Shown: in pieces, positions 25,885-34,186 of the stretch
How the letters are laid out: each line of letters opens with the position of its first letter
Position numbering within the stretch: the stretch's first letter is position 1
Assembly: GCA_036013505.1 (NCBI GenBank)
Contig: CP107851.1
Coordinates: forward strand, 1,922,001-1,986,000
From: Streptomyces sp. NBC_00510
GTDB lineage: Bacteria > Actinomycetota > Actinomycetes > Streptomycetales > Streptomycetaceae
Reading direction: 5' to 3'
Length of the DNA: 64,000 nucleotides
Translations under genes and position numbers: made by a program
The notes under the pieces: model-generated
What the model saw: only the letters and a program-made list of their open reading frames with translations
The model's database searches: none
What the model was told of the DNA's origin: nothing

Positions 25885-26966
25885 AGGACCACCACCGAGC
25901 GCAGCACGTCGCCGTGGTGCATCCGCTCGAAGGCCTTCTCCACCTCGTCCAGGGCGATGGTCTCGGTGACGAAGGTGTCCAGGTCCAGCCGGCCCTGCAG
26001 GTGGAGGTCGATGAGCATGGGGAAGTCACGGGAGGGCAGGCAGTCGCCGTACCAGGAGGACTTCAGGGCGCCGCCGCGGCCGAAGACGTCCAGCAGCGGG
26101 AGTTCCAGCTTCATCTCGGGGGTGGGCACGCCGACCAGGACGACGGTGCCGGCCAGGTCGCGGGCGTAGAAGGCCTGCTTGTACGTCTCGGGGCGGCCGA
26201 CCGCCTCGATGACGACGTCGGCGCCGAAGCCGCCGGTCAGCTCGCGGACCGCCTCGACGGGGTCGGTCTCCTTGGAGTTGACGGTGTGCGTGGCGCCCAG
26301 CTTCCTCGCCGTCTCCAGCTTCCGCGCGTCGATGTCCACCGCGATGATCTTCGCGGCGCCGGCCAGCCGGGCGCCGGCGATCGCCGCGTCACCCACGCCG
26401 CCGCAGCCGATGACGGCGACGGAGTCGCCGCGGCCGACGTTGCCGGTGTTGATGGCCGCGCCGATGCCCGCCATGACACCGCAGCCCAGCAGCCCGGCGA
26501 CGGCCGGGGAGACGGCCGGGTCGACCTTGGTGCACTGCCCGGCGTGGACGAGGGTCTTCTCGGCGAAGGCCCCGATGCCGAGGGCCGGGGAGAGCTCGGT
26601 GCCGTCCAGCAGGGTCATCTTCTGCTTGGCGTTGTGGGTGTTGAAGCAGTACCAAGGGCGGCCGCGCAGACAGGCACGGCACTGGCCGCACACCGCACGC
26701 CAGTTGAGGACGACGAAGTCGCCGGGGGCGACGTCGGTGACGCCGTCGCCGACCGACTCCACGATGCCGGCCGCCTCGTGGCCGAGCAGGAACGGGAAGT
26801 CGTCGTTGATGCCGCCCTCGCGGTAGTGCAGGTCGGTGTGGCAGACCCCGCAGGCCTGGATCCGTACCAGCGCCTCCCCGGGCCCCGGGTCGGGCACGAC
26901 GATCGTTTCCAGGCTGACGGGGGAACCCTTCTCCCGGGCGACGACGGCACGGACCTGGTGAGCCAT
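25881..26966 (-). CDS. S-(hydroxymethyl)mycothiol dehydrogenase (formaldehyde dehydrogenase)
   Basis: This zinc-dependent class III-type alcohol dehydrogenase (361 residues) oxidises the adduct of formaldehyde and mycothiol. It has the catalytic-zinc region [15 protein letters not shown] and [15 protein letters not shown], the structural-zinc Cys cluster ([15 protein letters not shown]), and the NAD motif [23 protein letters not shown] chose ATG 26966 because CGAGGAG precedes it; the frame continues upstream through the operator. The gene lies 10 kb from the betaine oxygenase, which should release formaldehyde. Its promoter carries a degenerate copy of the betaine operator, so it may be part of the same regulon. 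Confidence 0.92.
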   Translation of the reverse strand: MAHQVRAVVAREKGSPVSLETIVVPDPGPGEALVRIQACGVCHTDLHYREGGINDDFPFLLGHEAAGIVESVGDGVTDVAPGDFVVLNWRAVCGQCRACLRGRPWYCFNTHNAKQKMTLLDGTELSPALGIGAFAEKTLVHAGQCTKVDPAVSPAVAGLLGCGVMAGIGAAINTGNVGRGDSVAVIGCGGVGDAAIAGARLAGAAKIIAVDIDARKLETARKLGATHTVNSKETDPVEAVRELTGGFGADVVIEAVGRPETYKQAFYARDLAGTVVLVGVPTPEMKLELPLLDVFGRGGALKSSWYGDCLPSRDFPMLIDLHLQGRLDLDTFVTETIALDEVEKAFERMHHGDVLRSVVVL

Positions 26967-27004
26967 GGGGCACTCCTCGGCTGGTACGGAACCCTGAGAC
27001 GGGC

Positions 27005-27073
27005 GTTTCTCATTACGGCACATTCCGCACGTGCCGCAACACAAGCATCGACGACGGCCGACAGAGCGGTCAA
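27005..27073 (-). promoter_or_regulatory. Promoter plus degenerate tandem operator of the formaldehyde pair
   Basis: On the minus strand TTGACC (27073-27068), 18 bp, GATGCT (27049-27044) is followed by two dyads, TCCGCACGTGCCGCAAC (27024-27040) and GTTTCTCATTACGGCAC (27005-27021), each matching 8 of 12 positions of GTTGCG-N5-CGCAAC. They are 19 bp apart, as in the betaine locus. Individually weak, they are supported by the fixed spacing and position. A separate 6-bp dyad (CGGCAC/GTGCCG, 27016-27036) overlaps them. Confidence 0.45.
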
Positions 27074-27169
27074 GGACCGCGCAGCCGGGCCGGCCGGTGC
27101 GCTTCATTCTTACCAAGGATCTTGCCCGGCGGCCCCGTTCGGCGGGGCACGGCGTCCGGTGTCTTCCCC

Positions 27170-29476
27170 TCACTGGGCGTTGAACAGCATCCGCGGATTA
27201 CGGTCCCCCGCCGCGCGGGAGGCGGGCAGCAGCGAGAGTGCCACCGCCGCCGCGACGCACACGCCGACGATCAGGGCCAGCGCCGCAACCGGCGGGGACT
27301 GGGCGATCCCCGCGCCGACGCCGCTGGAGCCGGCCTGCAGGTCGATCAGCCAGTCGGAGGCGAACACCCCCGCGGCGACCCCCGCCGCGGCGGCGGCCAG
27401 GACCACCAGGCCGACGCCGGTCACGACGGTCGCCACGGTCTGCTGCGGCGTCAGGCCCACGGCGCGGTAGGCGCGCATGTCGCGGGCGTGGTCGCGGATG
27501 CCGCTGCCGACGGCCGTGGACAGTTCGGCCAGGGCGATCAGCGCGAGGACGCTGACCAGTCCGATGATCACGCCGCGCACCGGGGAGAGCTCGGCGCCGG
27601 GGCCGGTGACCTCGCGCACCTCCAGGGCGCCGTGCGACGCGTCCGTGAGGGCGCCGCGCACCGCCGCGCGGTCGGCGCCGGGACGCAGCACCAGGCTGTA
27701 GTACGAGGGCCCGATGGAGGCGTCCTGGGCCCGCAGCACGTCGAGCGGGGCGGAGATCACCCGTCCGCCGTGCCCGGTCTCGATGCTGCGGCCGACGATG
27801 TGCAGGATGTGCGGGGTGCCGCCGACGGTGACCCGGACCCACTGGCCGACCTCGATGTGCAGCGCGTCGAGCAGGCCCTGCCCGGCGAGTGCCTCGTCGG
27901 GTCCGGCGGGGCGCCGGCCCTCCGCGACGGCGAAGGGGTAGGGGTCGGCGGTGGTGCCGATCCCCCGCAGGGTGACGGACTGCGACTGGCCCGGGGCGAG
28001 CGCGGGGAGGTCGACGCCCGGGTGTGCCGCGGCGATCTCCGGTCGTGCGGCGAGCAACTGCCGGACGGCCTCGTCGGTGAGGCCGTTGGGGCGGGCGGTG
28101 AGCGCGCCGGCCTGGCCGAGCAGTTCGGGGTGGTGCTCGAAGCGGTCGAGGGTGGCCCAGGTCCCCAGCGCCACGGTGATCATCAGGACCGGCAGGGCGA
28201 GCCGGGCCACGGCGGCCGCCGAGCGTGCGGGCCGGTGCAGCACGCCGCGGCAGCCGAGCACCAGGGCGGGCGGGGTCCCCAGGCGCAGCGCGGCCCGGGC
28301 CGCGCCGGACATCCTGCGGCGTCCCGGAACGGCCCCCCGCGCGGCGGGGATCGGCGGCACGCGACCGGCCCGCCAGGCGGCGAGCACCGTGGCCAGGGCG
28401 ATGACCAGCACGGTCGCCACGGCCGTACCGGGGAGCGCCCAGGTGTGCTGCGGCAGTCCCTGCCACAGCCCCATGGCGTCCCCCATCGGCCCGGGGATGC
28501 CCGGCGCGAGCGTCTCCGCGGCCACCGATCCGAGCACCACACCGGCGGTGGCGAGCACCGCGTGCTGCACGAGGAACATCCGGACCACCTGGGCCGGGGT
28601 GAAGCCGACCGCCTTCAGGACGGAGATGTCACGGACGTACGCCAGGACGCGGGTGGCGATGCCCCCGGTCACCGCGATCGCGGCGGCCAGCAGCGCGGCC
28701 AGCCCGAACAGGCCGAGCAGCAGCCCGAGGAGGTGGTTGTCGCCCTCGGCGTCGGCGCGGGCCTCCCGCCAGGTGGCGACGCTCGTGACGCGGTCCGGTC
28801 CGACGACGGAGACGGCCCGCTGGATGACGAAGGCGGTGTCCGCCGGGTCCTTCAGCCGCAGCCCCACGGTCTGCCCCGACCGTGCCGGGCCGGTGGCGAG
28901 GCCGCTCACCAGCGTGGGCGACGCCCAGGCGACACCGGGGTTGTCTCCCGGGGAGTAGAGCGGTTCGGCGGTCCCGGCGACGCCGACCACGCGGACGGTG
29001 CTCCGCCGTCCGTCGCGGGTCACGCTGATCTCGTCCCCCGGCTCGGCCCACAGCGCCGACGCCACCGACCGTTCCAGCACGATGCCGGCGCCGTCATCGC
29101 CGTCCAGCCAGCTCCCGCGGTCCATGAGCGGCCGGCCCACCGACGGCGGGCTCGTGCCCGCGGCCCGCAGGTCGAGGGCGGCCTTCTCCCGGCCGTGCTG
29201 CGCGGTGACGGTGAGGGTGCGGAAAGGTCCGGAGACCGCGGTGACCCCGTCGATCCCGGACAGCGCGCGGGTGTCGGCGCGGCCGTCCGTGCGCAGCCAG
29301 ACGTGGGCGCCCTCGGTGGCGGTGAACATCCGCTGCCAGGGGTTGGCCGCGTACACCAGCAGGGCGACGGAGAGCAGCAGCGCCACGGTGATGCCCGCGG
29401 TGGCCAGGACGATGGACAGGGCCTGGCCGCGGTGGGTGCGCAGATCGGCGAGGGCCCAGCGGGCGGTGGCGCGCAC
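27170..29476 (-). CDS. FtsX/MacB-type ABC transporter permease
   Basis: This 768-residue membrane protein of the FtsX/LolC type has an N-terminal membrane segment (about 18-44) and a large extracytoplasmic domain. A block of three membrane segments follows (about 245-380), then a second extracytoplasmic domain and a final block of three segments (about 640-755). Two FtsX domains are implied, so one chain can form the whole membrane part. Such systems usually export peptides or lipids, or act as mechanotransmitters. The start is GTG 29476, 5 bp after the ATPase stop. It is the last gene of the PadR-ATPase-permease operon. The substrate is unknown. Confidence 0.85.
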   Translation of the reverse strand: MRATARWALADLRTHRGQALSIVLATAGITVALLLSVALLVYAANPWQRMFTATEGAHVWLRTDGRADTRALSGIDGVTAVSGPFRTLTVTAQHGREKAALDLRAAGTSPPSVGRPLMDRGSWLDGDDGAGIVLERSVASALWAEPGDEISVTRDGRRSTVRVVGVAGTAEPLYSPGDNPGVAWASPTLVSGLATGPARSGQTVGLRLKDPADTAFVIQRAVSVVGPDRVTSVATWREARADAEGDNHLLGLLLGLFGLAALLAAAIAVTGGIATRVLAYVRDISVLKAVGFTPAQVVRMFLVQHAVLATAGVVLGSVAAETLAPGIPGPMGDAMGLWQGLPQHTWALPGTAVATVLVIALATVLAAWRAGRVPPIPAARGAVPGRRRMSGAARAALRLGTPPALVLGCRGVLHRPARSAAAVARLALPVLMITVALGTWATLDRFEHHPELLGQAGALTARPNGLTDEAVRQLLAARPEIAAAHPGVDLPALAPGQSQSVTLRGIGTTADPYPFAVAEGRRPAGPDEALAGQGLLDALHIEVGQWVRVTVGGTPHILHIVGRSIETGHGGRVISAPLDVLRAQDASIGPSYYSLVLRPGADRAAVRGALTDASHGALEVREVTGPGAELSPVRGVIIGLVSVLALIALAELSTAVGSGIRDHARDMRAYRAVGLTPQQTVATVVTGVGLVVLAAAAAGVAAGVFASDWLIDLQAGSSGVGAGIAQSPPVAALALIVGVCVAAAVALSLLPASRAAGDRNPRMLFNAQ

Positions 29477-29481
29477 GGCGG

Positions 29482-30255
29482 TCAGCCCTGCAGCTTCACG
29501 ACGTCGGCGGCGGCACGGGAGGGACGCGAGGCGTACGGCGGGGCGTCGAGGGTGATGTCGTCGACCACTTCGCCGTCGAAGAGGCTGATCACCCGGTCCG
29601 CGGCGCTGGCCACCTTGGCGTCGTGCGTGACGAGCAGGATGGTCTGGCCGCGTTCGTGGCAGCGGGTCAGCAGCCGCAGCACCTCCCGGGTGCCCTTGCT
29701 GTCGAGGCTGCCGGTGGGCTCGTCGGCCAGCAGCAGGGCCGGGCGGTTGACCAGGGCCCGGGCGAGGGCGACCCGTTGCTGCTCACCGCCGGACAGGTCG
29801 GCGGGGGTGCTGTCCTCCTTGCCCGTCAGGCCGAGGTCGGCCAGCAACTCCTGGCGCGCGGCGCGCACCTGGCGGGGCGAGCGGCCGGCGAGCAGGGCGG
29901 GCAGTTCGATGTTGTCCGCGACGGTGAGGGTGGAGACGAGGTTGAAGAACTGGAAGACGATGCCGACGCCGCGCCGGCGCAGTACCGCCCAGCGTGCCTC
30001 GCTGAGCTGGTCGACCCGCTGCCCGTCCAGCCATATCCGCCCCCGGTCGGGGCGTTCGAGGCCGCCGAGCAGATGCAGCAGGGTGGACTTGCCGGCGCCG
30101 GAAGGGCCCGTGACGGCGACGAACTCGCCGGGCCGCACCTCCAGGTCGACCCCGCGCACGGCCCTGACCTCGCCGCCGTCCACGCGGTGCGTCTTGACCA
30201 GGCCCTCGACCCGGAGCATGTGCGGCGCCGCGGGGGGCGGCTCGGCCCTTCTCAT
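29482..30255 (-). CDS. LolD/MacB-type ABC transporter ATPase
   Basis: The 257-residue ATPase has Walker A GPSGAGKST, signature LSGGEQQRVALARAL, Walker B LLLADEPTGSLD and switch His in LLVTHDAK. The DEPTGSLD form is typical of the LolD/MacB/FtsE group that works with FtsX-type permeases, which fits the permease next to it. The ATG overlaps the PadR gene's stop by four bases, so synthesis of regulator, ATPase and permease is coupled. About 30 residues after the switch region (ITLDAPPYASRP...) form a short tail of no known role. Confidence 0.92.
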   Translation of the reverse strand: MRRAEPPPAAPHMLRVEGLVKTHRVDGGEVRAVRGVDLEVRPGEFVAVTGPSGAGKSTLLHLLGGLERPDRGRIWLDGQRVDQLSEARWAVLRRRGVGIVFQFFNLVSTLTVADNIELPALLAGRSPRQVRAARQELLADLGLTGKEDSTPADLSGGEQQRVALARALVNRPALLLADEPTGSLDSKGTREVLRLLTRCHERGQTILLVTHDAKVASAADRVISLFDGEVVDDITLDAPPYASRPSRAAADVVKLQG

Positions 30256-30758
30256 TCCAGCTCCTCCTGGCAGCGCTCCAGCCAGTCGAGGTCCGCCTGC
30301 AGATGCAGCGTCGCGCCCTCGATCAGCAGCTGCGCGATGGTGTTGTCCCGGTCCTCCCCCGCGGCGAGCCGGGACATGGCCCGCATGAGGTTGAGGTAGT
30401 GGCGGCGCTGCTTGTTGATCAGGGAGACCTGGTCGGCCAGGCCGGTGGCCGGGGCGAGGGCGAGCTTCATGAAGAACTCGTCGCGCACCCGCGGCTCGCT
30501 GGACGGCTCGTCGAACCAGGCGGCGACCGCCTCCTGCCCGGCGTCGGTGAGTTCGTAGATCCGCTTGTTGGGCCGGCCGGACTGGGTGACGTCCTCGCCC
30601 CGGATCAGTCCCGACTTCTCCAGGCGCGCCAGCGTCACGTAGATCTGGCCGATGTTCGGCTGAGGATAGGCCGCACCGAAAAGCTTCTCAAGTGCCGTTT
30701 TGAGCTCGTAACCATGGGCGGGCCCCTTGGCGAGGAGTGCCATGAGCGGAAGGCGCAC
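30252..30758 (-). CDS. PadR-family transcriptional regulator
   Basis: The 168-residue protein begins LPLMALLAKGPAHGYELKTALEKLFG, the PadR winged-helix pattern, with PNIGQIYVTLARLEKSGLI as recognition helix and wing, and a C-terminal helical region (about 90-165) for dimerisation. PadR proteins usually repress neighbouring efflux or stress genes and respond to small ligands. It is the first gene of the operon and probably controls it. The start is GTG 30758 with GGAGG about 10 nt upstream. A 15-bp element at 30782-30796 and a 7-bp dyad at 30801-30826 lie just upstream and are candidate binding sites. Confidence 0.88.
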   Translation of the reverse strand: MRLPLMALLAKGPAHGYELKTALEKLFGAAYPQPNIGQIYVTLARLEKSGLIRGEDVTQSGRPNKRIYELTDAGQEAVAAWFDEPSSEPRVRDEFFMKLALAPATGLADQVSLINKQRRHYLNLMRAMSRLAAGEDRDNTIAQLLIEGATLHLQADLDWLERCQEELE

Positions 30759-30781
30759 GCTCGACCTGCCTCCTCCCCGGC

Positions 30782-30826
30782 TACCTGCTTGTTAGGGGCC
30801 GCTCACCAGCCCGATCATCGGTGAGC
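30782..30826. promoter_or_regulatory. Candidate regulatory elements upstream of padR
   Basis: TACCTGCTTGTTAGG (30782-30796) matches 13 of 15 bases with TACCTACTTGTTAAG at 32245-32259. A dyad GCTCACC...GGTGAGC (30801-30807, 30820-30826) follows. Both lie in the gap between the divergent PadR operon and the solute-binding protein gene. Which protein binds them is not known. Confidence 0.4.
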
Positions 30827-30927
30827 AGGCCATCCTGCCGCAATGGCTAGTATCGCGCATGTCCAACAGGTATACATGTCCCTTCGGACGACGACGCCGT
30901 CGCCGGAAGCGGGACCTGGAGGATCGT

Positions 30928-32205
30928 ATGCGCTGGGCGCGGGCCGCGGGCAGGACCCTGCTCGCCGCTGCCCTGCTGCTGACGGGATACGCCTCCGAGG
31001 GCGCCCGCGCCGCCGACGGACCGCCCGGCACGACGGGCCGGGGCCCGGTGACCCTCGCGACCGGTCGCGATCTGACCGGCTACCTCCAGCACGTGCTGGA
31101 CGGCTGGAACCGTGGCCACCCCCTGGAGAAGGCGACCCTCGTCGAACTGCCCGAGGCGGCCGACGAGGTGCGCGCGCAGATGGCAGACAGCCTGCGCTCC
31201 GGCAGCGACCGCTTCGACGTGCTCAACATCGACGTGGCGTGGACCTCCGAGTTCGCGGGCGCCGGATGGATCGCGCCGGTCGACCCGCGCGGCCTGCCGC
31301 TGGACCGGCTGCTGCCCTCGGTGGTGGACACCGCCACCTTCCGCGAGCGGCTGTACGCGGTCCCGTACGTCACCAACGCCGGGCTGCTCTACTACCGCAA
31401 GGACATCCTCGACCGGGAGCACCTGGATCCGCCGCGCACCTGGGCGGAGTTGGAGCGGCAGGCGCGCACGCTCGCCCCGAAGTACGGGATCGGCGGCTAC
31501 GCCGGGCAGTTCCTGCCGTACGAGGGCCTGACCGTCAACGTCACGGAGGCGGTGCAGTCGGCCGGGGGCGGCATCCTCGGCGGCGACGGCAGCCGGGTCA
31601 CCGTGGACTCCGCCGCGGCCCGCGAGGGGCTGGGCTTCCTGGTGCGCGGGGTGCGCGAGGGCTGGATCCCAGGCGAGGCACTGCGGTTCAAGGAGGAGGA
31701 GTCCCGGCAGGCCTTCGAGGACGGCCGGCTGCTCTTCCTGCGCAACTGGCCGTACGTGTACGACCTCGCCTCCGCGCCCGGCTCCAAGGTCGCGGGGCGC
31801 TTCGGCGCGGTGCCGCTGCCCGGGCCGGACGGGCCGGGCGCCAGTGTGCTGGGCGGGTCCAACCTCGCGGTCAACGCGCACTCGCGGCATCCGCGGACGG
31901 CCGCCGACCTCATGGCGTACATGACGGGTGAGTCCGTGCAGCGCCAGGTCCTGACGGAAGGCTCGCTGCCGCCGGTGTGGGCCGATCTGTACCAGGACCC
32001 CGGGCTGGTGCGCCGGTACCCGTACCTGCCGGTGCTGGAGCAGAGCGTACGGGCGGCCAAGCCGCGCCCGAAGAGCGCCCGCTACGAGCAGGTGAGCCTG
32101 GCGGTGGCGGCGGTGAGCCGGGACGCGCTGGCGCTGCACACCACGCCGGAGCAGGCCGTCGCACGGCTGGACCGCGAGCTGCGGGAGATCGTGCGGGACC
32201 GCTGA
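30928..32205 (+). CDS. Family 1 extracellular solute-binding protein with altered lipobox
   Basis: This sugar-type ABC binding protein (425 residues) has a signal peptide MRWARAAGRTLLAAALLLTG. At the lipobox position the sequence is LTGYASEG, where family members have LTGC. A single G-to-A change (TGC to TAC) removes the lipidated Cys. A type I cleavage site (ARA followed by ADG) lies a few residues later, so a secreted soluble form is possible. The mature part has family 1 patterns: FDVLNIDVAWTSEFAGAGW, YAVPYVTNAGLLYYRKDIL, WPYVYDLA. The ATG has GGAGG 5 nt upstream. No permease or ATPase adjoins it, so it may serve the importer at 34-38 kb or be an orphan. Confidence 0.85.
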   Translation: MRWARAAGRTLLAAALLLTGYASEGARAADGPPGTTGRGPVTLATGRDLTGYLQHVLDGWNRGHPLEKATLVELPEAADEVRAQMADSLRSGSDRFDVLNIDVAWTSEFAGAGWIAPVDPRGLPLDRLLPSVVDTATFRERLYAVPYVTNAGLLYYRKDILDREHLDPPRTWAELERQARTLAPKYGIGGYAGQFLPYEGLTVNVTEAVQSAGGGILGGDGSRVTVDSAAAREGLGFLVRGVREGWIPGEALRFKEEESRQAFEDGRLLFLRNWPYVYDLASAPGSKVAGRFGAVPLPGPDGPGASVLGGSNLAVNAHSRHPRTAADLMAYMTGESVQRQVLTEGSLPPVWADLYQDPGLVRRYPYLPVLEQSVRAAKPRPKSARYEQVSLAVAAVSRDALALHTTPEQAVARLDRELREIVRDR

Positions 32206-32244
32206 TCCCGCGGCGCCCTTCGCTGGATGTCACCACCCACCTCA

Positions 32245-32386
32245 TACCTACTTGTTAAGTAACTGCGGGGGCCTCCCCGACACCCTCTCGGTTCTCGACT
32301 GCGGATCTTACCCACGCAATTCACCCCAGTAAGCGCCGTCTATCGGCAGCTCCGTTGACACCTTCCTGACACTGCTACTTAACATG
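32245..32386 (+). promoter_or_regulatory. Promoter and repeated element upstream of the GH13 gene
   Basis: CTTGTTAAGTAACTG (32251-32265) recurs inverted as CATGTTAAGTAGCAG (minus strand, 32386-32372), 12 of 15 identical with TGTTAAGTA exact. TTGACA (32355-32360) with TACTTA or TAACAT (32376-32385) is a plausible promoter, and the second element covers its -10. The paired elements about 120 bp apart suggest a looping repressor. A short GC hairpin (32266-32279) lies between. Confidence 0.45.
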
Positions 32387-32460
32387 CATGCATAACGAGC
32401 CACCCCGCGCGGCGTGCAGTGTCGTGTCCGTCCGCGCGCCCGCAGTCAGGATGGTGACGG

Positions 32461-34146
32461 GTGTTCACAGCCCCTCTGGAGGACGGTTCCTCCACCGCCG
32501 CCGCCCCCTCCCCGGCACTCACCGCCGTACGCCCCTGGTGGCGCGACGCGGTGGTCTACCAGGTCTACGTGCGCAGTTTCCTGGACAGCACCGGCGACGG
32601 TGTCGGGGACCTGGCCGGCGTCCGAGCCGGTCTGCCCTACCTGCGCAAGCTGGGCGTCGACGGGATCTGGCTGAGCCCCTTCTACCCCTCGCCGCAGCAC
32701 GACCACGGCTACGACGTGGCCGACTACACGGGCGTCGACCCGCTCTACGGCGACCTCGCCGAGTTCGACCGCCTCGTGGCCGACGCGCACCGGCTGGGTC
32801 TGCGCACCGTCCTCGACGTCGTCCCCAACCACTGCTCCTCCGCCCACCCGTGGTTCCGCGAGGCACTGACGGAGGGACCGGGCGGCCCCGCCCGGTCGCT
32901 GTTCCACTTCGCCGACGGACGCGGCGAGCACGGCGAACTGCCGCCCAACAACTGGCGGGCGATGTTCGGCGGTCCCGCCTGGTCCCGGGTGACCGAGCCG
33001 GACGGCCGGCCCGGCCAGTGGTACCTGCACCTGTTCACCCCGGAGCAGCCCGACCTCAACTGGCGTGACCCGCGTGTCGGGGAGCACTTCGAGCACGTGC
33101 TGCGCTTCTGGCTGGACCGGGGGGTCGACGGCTTCCGCATCGACGTGGCGGCGGGCCTGTTCAAGCACCCCTCGCTCCCCGACTCCCCCGACCCCGCGGC
33201 GGACGAGCGGTCCCGCGACTCCGTCAACCCGCTGGCCTGGAACCGTCCCGAGGTGCACGGGGTCTGGCGGCGGTGGCGCGCGATCTGCGAGGAGTACACC
33301 GCCCGCGACGGACGCGAACGCCTGCTGGTCGGCGAGGTCTCCGTCCCCACCCCGGCCGAACAGGCCCGCTACGTCCGCCCCGACGAACTCCATCAGGCCT
33401 TCTTCTTCCACCTGCTGAGCGCCCCCTGGAACGCGCAGGCGTTCCGCACGGCCATCGCCGAGGCGCTGCGCGACATCGCCGGGACCGGGTCCACCGTCAC
33501 CTGGGTGCTCAACAACCACGACCAGGTCAGAACCGTCACCCGGTACGCGGGCGGCCCCACCGGGCACTTCGGCGCCGCCCGGGCGCGCGCCGCCGCGCTG
33601 CTGATGCTGGCGCTGCCGGGTGCCGCGTACGTCTACCAGGGCGAGGAACTGGGGCTGCCCGAGGTCGTCGACCTGCCGGACGAGGTCCTCACCGACCCGA
33701 TCTTCCGCCGCACCGGCAGCCGCCGCTTCGTCCGGGACGGCTGCCGGGTGCCGCTGCCCTGGTCGGGCCACGCCTCGCCGTTCGGCTTCACCGCCGAGGG
33801 CAGCGCGGCCCGGCCGTGGCTGCCGCAGCCCGACTGGTTCGCCGAGCACAGCGCCGACCGCGCGCTGCTGGACACCGGTTCCTTCTGGCACCTGTACCGG
33901 GAGGCGCTCGGCCTGCGGGCCCGGCTGCCCCAGCTCGGCGAGGGGACGCTGCGCTGGCTGGAGGCACCGCCCGGCGTGCTCGCCTTCGTCCGCGGCGAGG
34001 GCCTGGTCTGCGCCGTGAACTTCGGCGACGAGCCGGTCCCCGCCCCCGTACCGGGACAGCCGCTGCTGTCCAGCGCCCCCTGCCCGCCGGGGGTCCTCCC
34101 CGCCAACGCCGCCGCCTGGTGGGTCCACGACCCGGCGCGCACCTGA
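32461..34146 (+). CDS. GH13 alpha-glucosidase
   Basis: This intracellular glycoside hydrolase (561 residues, no signal peptide) would hydrolyse imported alpha-glucosides. The TIM barrel begins WWRDAVVYQVYVRSFLDSTGDGVGDLAGV, typical of oligo-1,6-glucosidase/alpha-glucosidase. Catalytic residues are visible: nucleophile Asp in GFRIDVAAGL, acid/base Glu in LLVGEVSVP, and the transition-state Asp in LNNHDQVR. Region I is DVVPNHCSS. The start is GTG 32461 with AGGA 9 nt upstream. It opens the operon with the sugar importer 40 bp downstream, an arrangement like aglA-aglEFG of alpha-glucoside systems. The exact linkage cleaved is not certain. Confidence 0.9.
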   Translation: MFTAPLEDGSSTAAAPSPALTAVRPWWRDAVVYQVYVRSFLDSTGDGVGDLAGVRAGLPYLRKLGVDGIWLSPFYPSPQHDHGYDVADYTGVDPLYGDLAEFDRLVADAHRLGLRTVLDVVPNHCSSAHPWFREALTEGPGGPARSLFHFADGRGEHGELPPNNWRAMFGGPAWSRVTEPDGRPGQWYLHLFTPEQPDLNWRDPRVGEHFEHVLRFWLDRGVDGFRIDVAAGLFKHPSLPDSPDPAADERSRDSVNPLAWNRPEVHGVWRRWRAICEEYTARDGRERLLVGEVSVPTPAEQARYVRPDELHQAFFFHLLSAPWNAQAFRTAIAEALRDIAGTGSTVTWVLNNHDQVRTVTRYAGGPTGHFGAARARAAALLMLALPGAAYVYQGEELGLPEVVDLPDEVLTDPIFRRTGSRRFVRDGCRVPLPWSGHASPFGFTAEGSAARPWLPQPDWFAEHSADRALLDTGSFWHLYREALGLRARLPQLGEGTLRWLEAPPGVLAFVRGEGLVCAVNFGDEPVPAPVPGQPLLSSAPCPPGVLPANAAAWWVHDPART

Positions 34147-34186
34147 CCGTTCCGCACCACTCCACCGAAGAAGGGACACCACCCCG

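Noticed and set aside
30855..30885. PadR-type ATGT-N8-ACAT site
   Set aside because: ATGT and ACAT are present at about 30860-30878, but the spacing is 11, not 8, so I do not call it.
30841..30927. Longer start of the solute-binding protein (ATG 30859)
   Set aside because: It would put an Arg-rich stretch before the signal peptide. It could be mistaken for a twin-arginine signal. GGAGG 5 nt before ATG 30928 decides against it.
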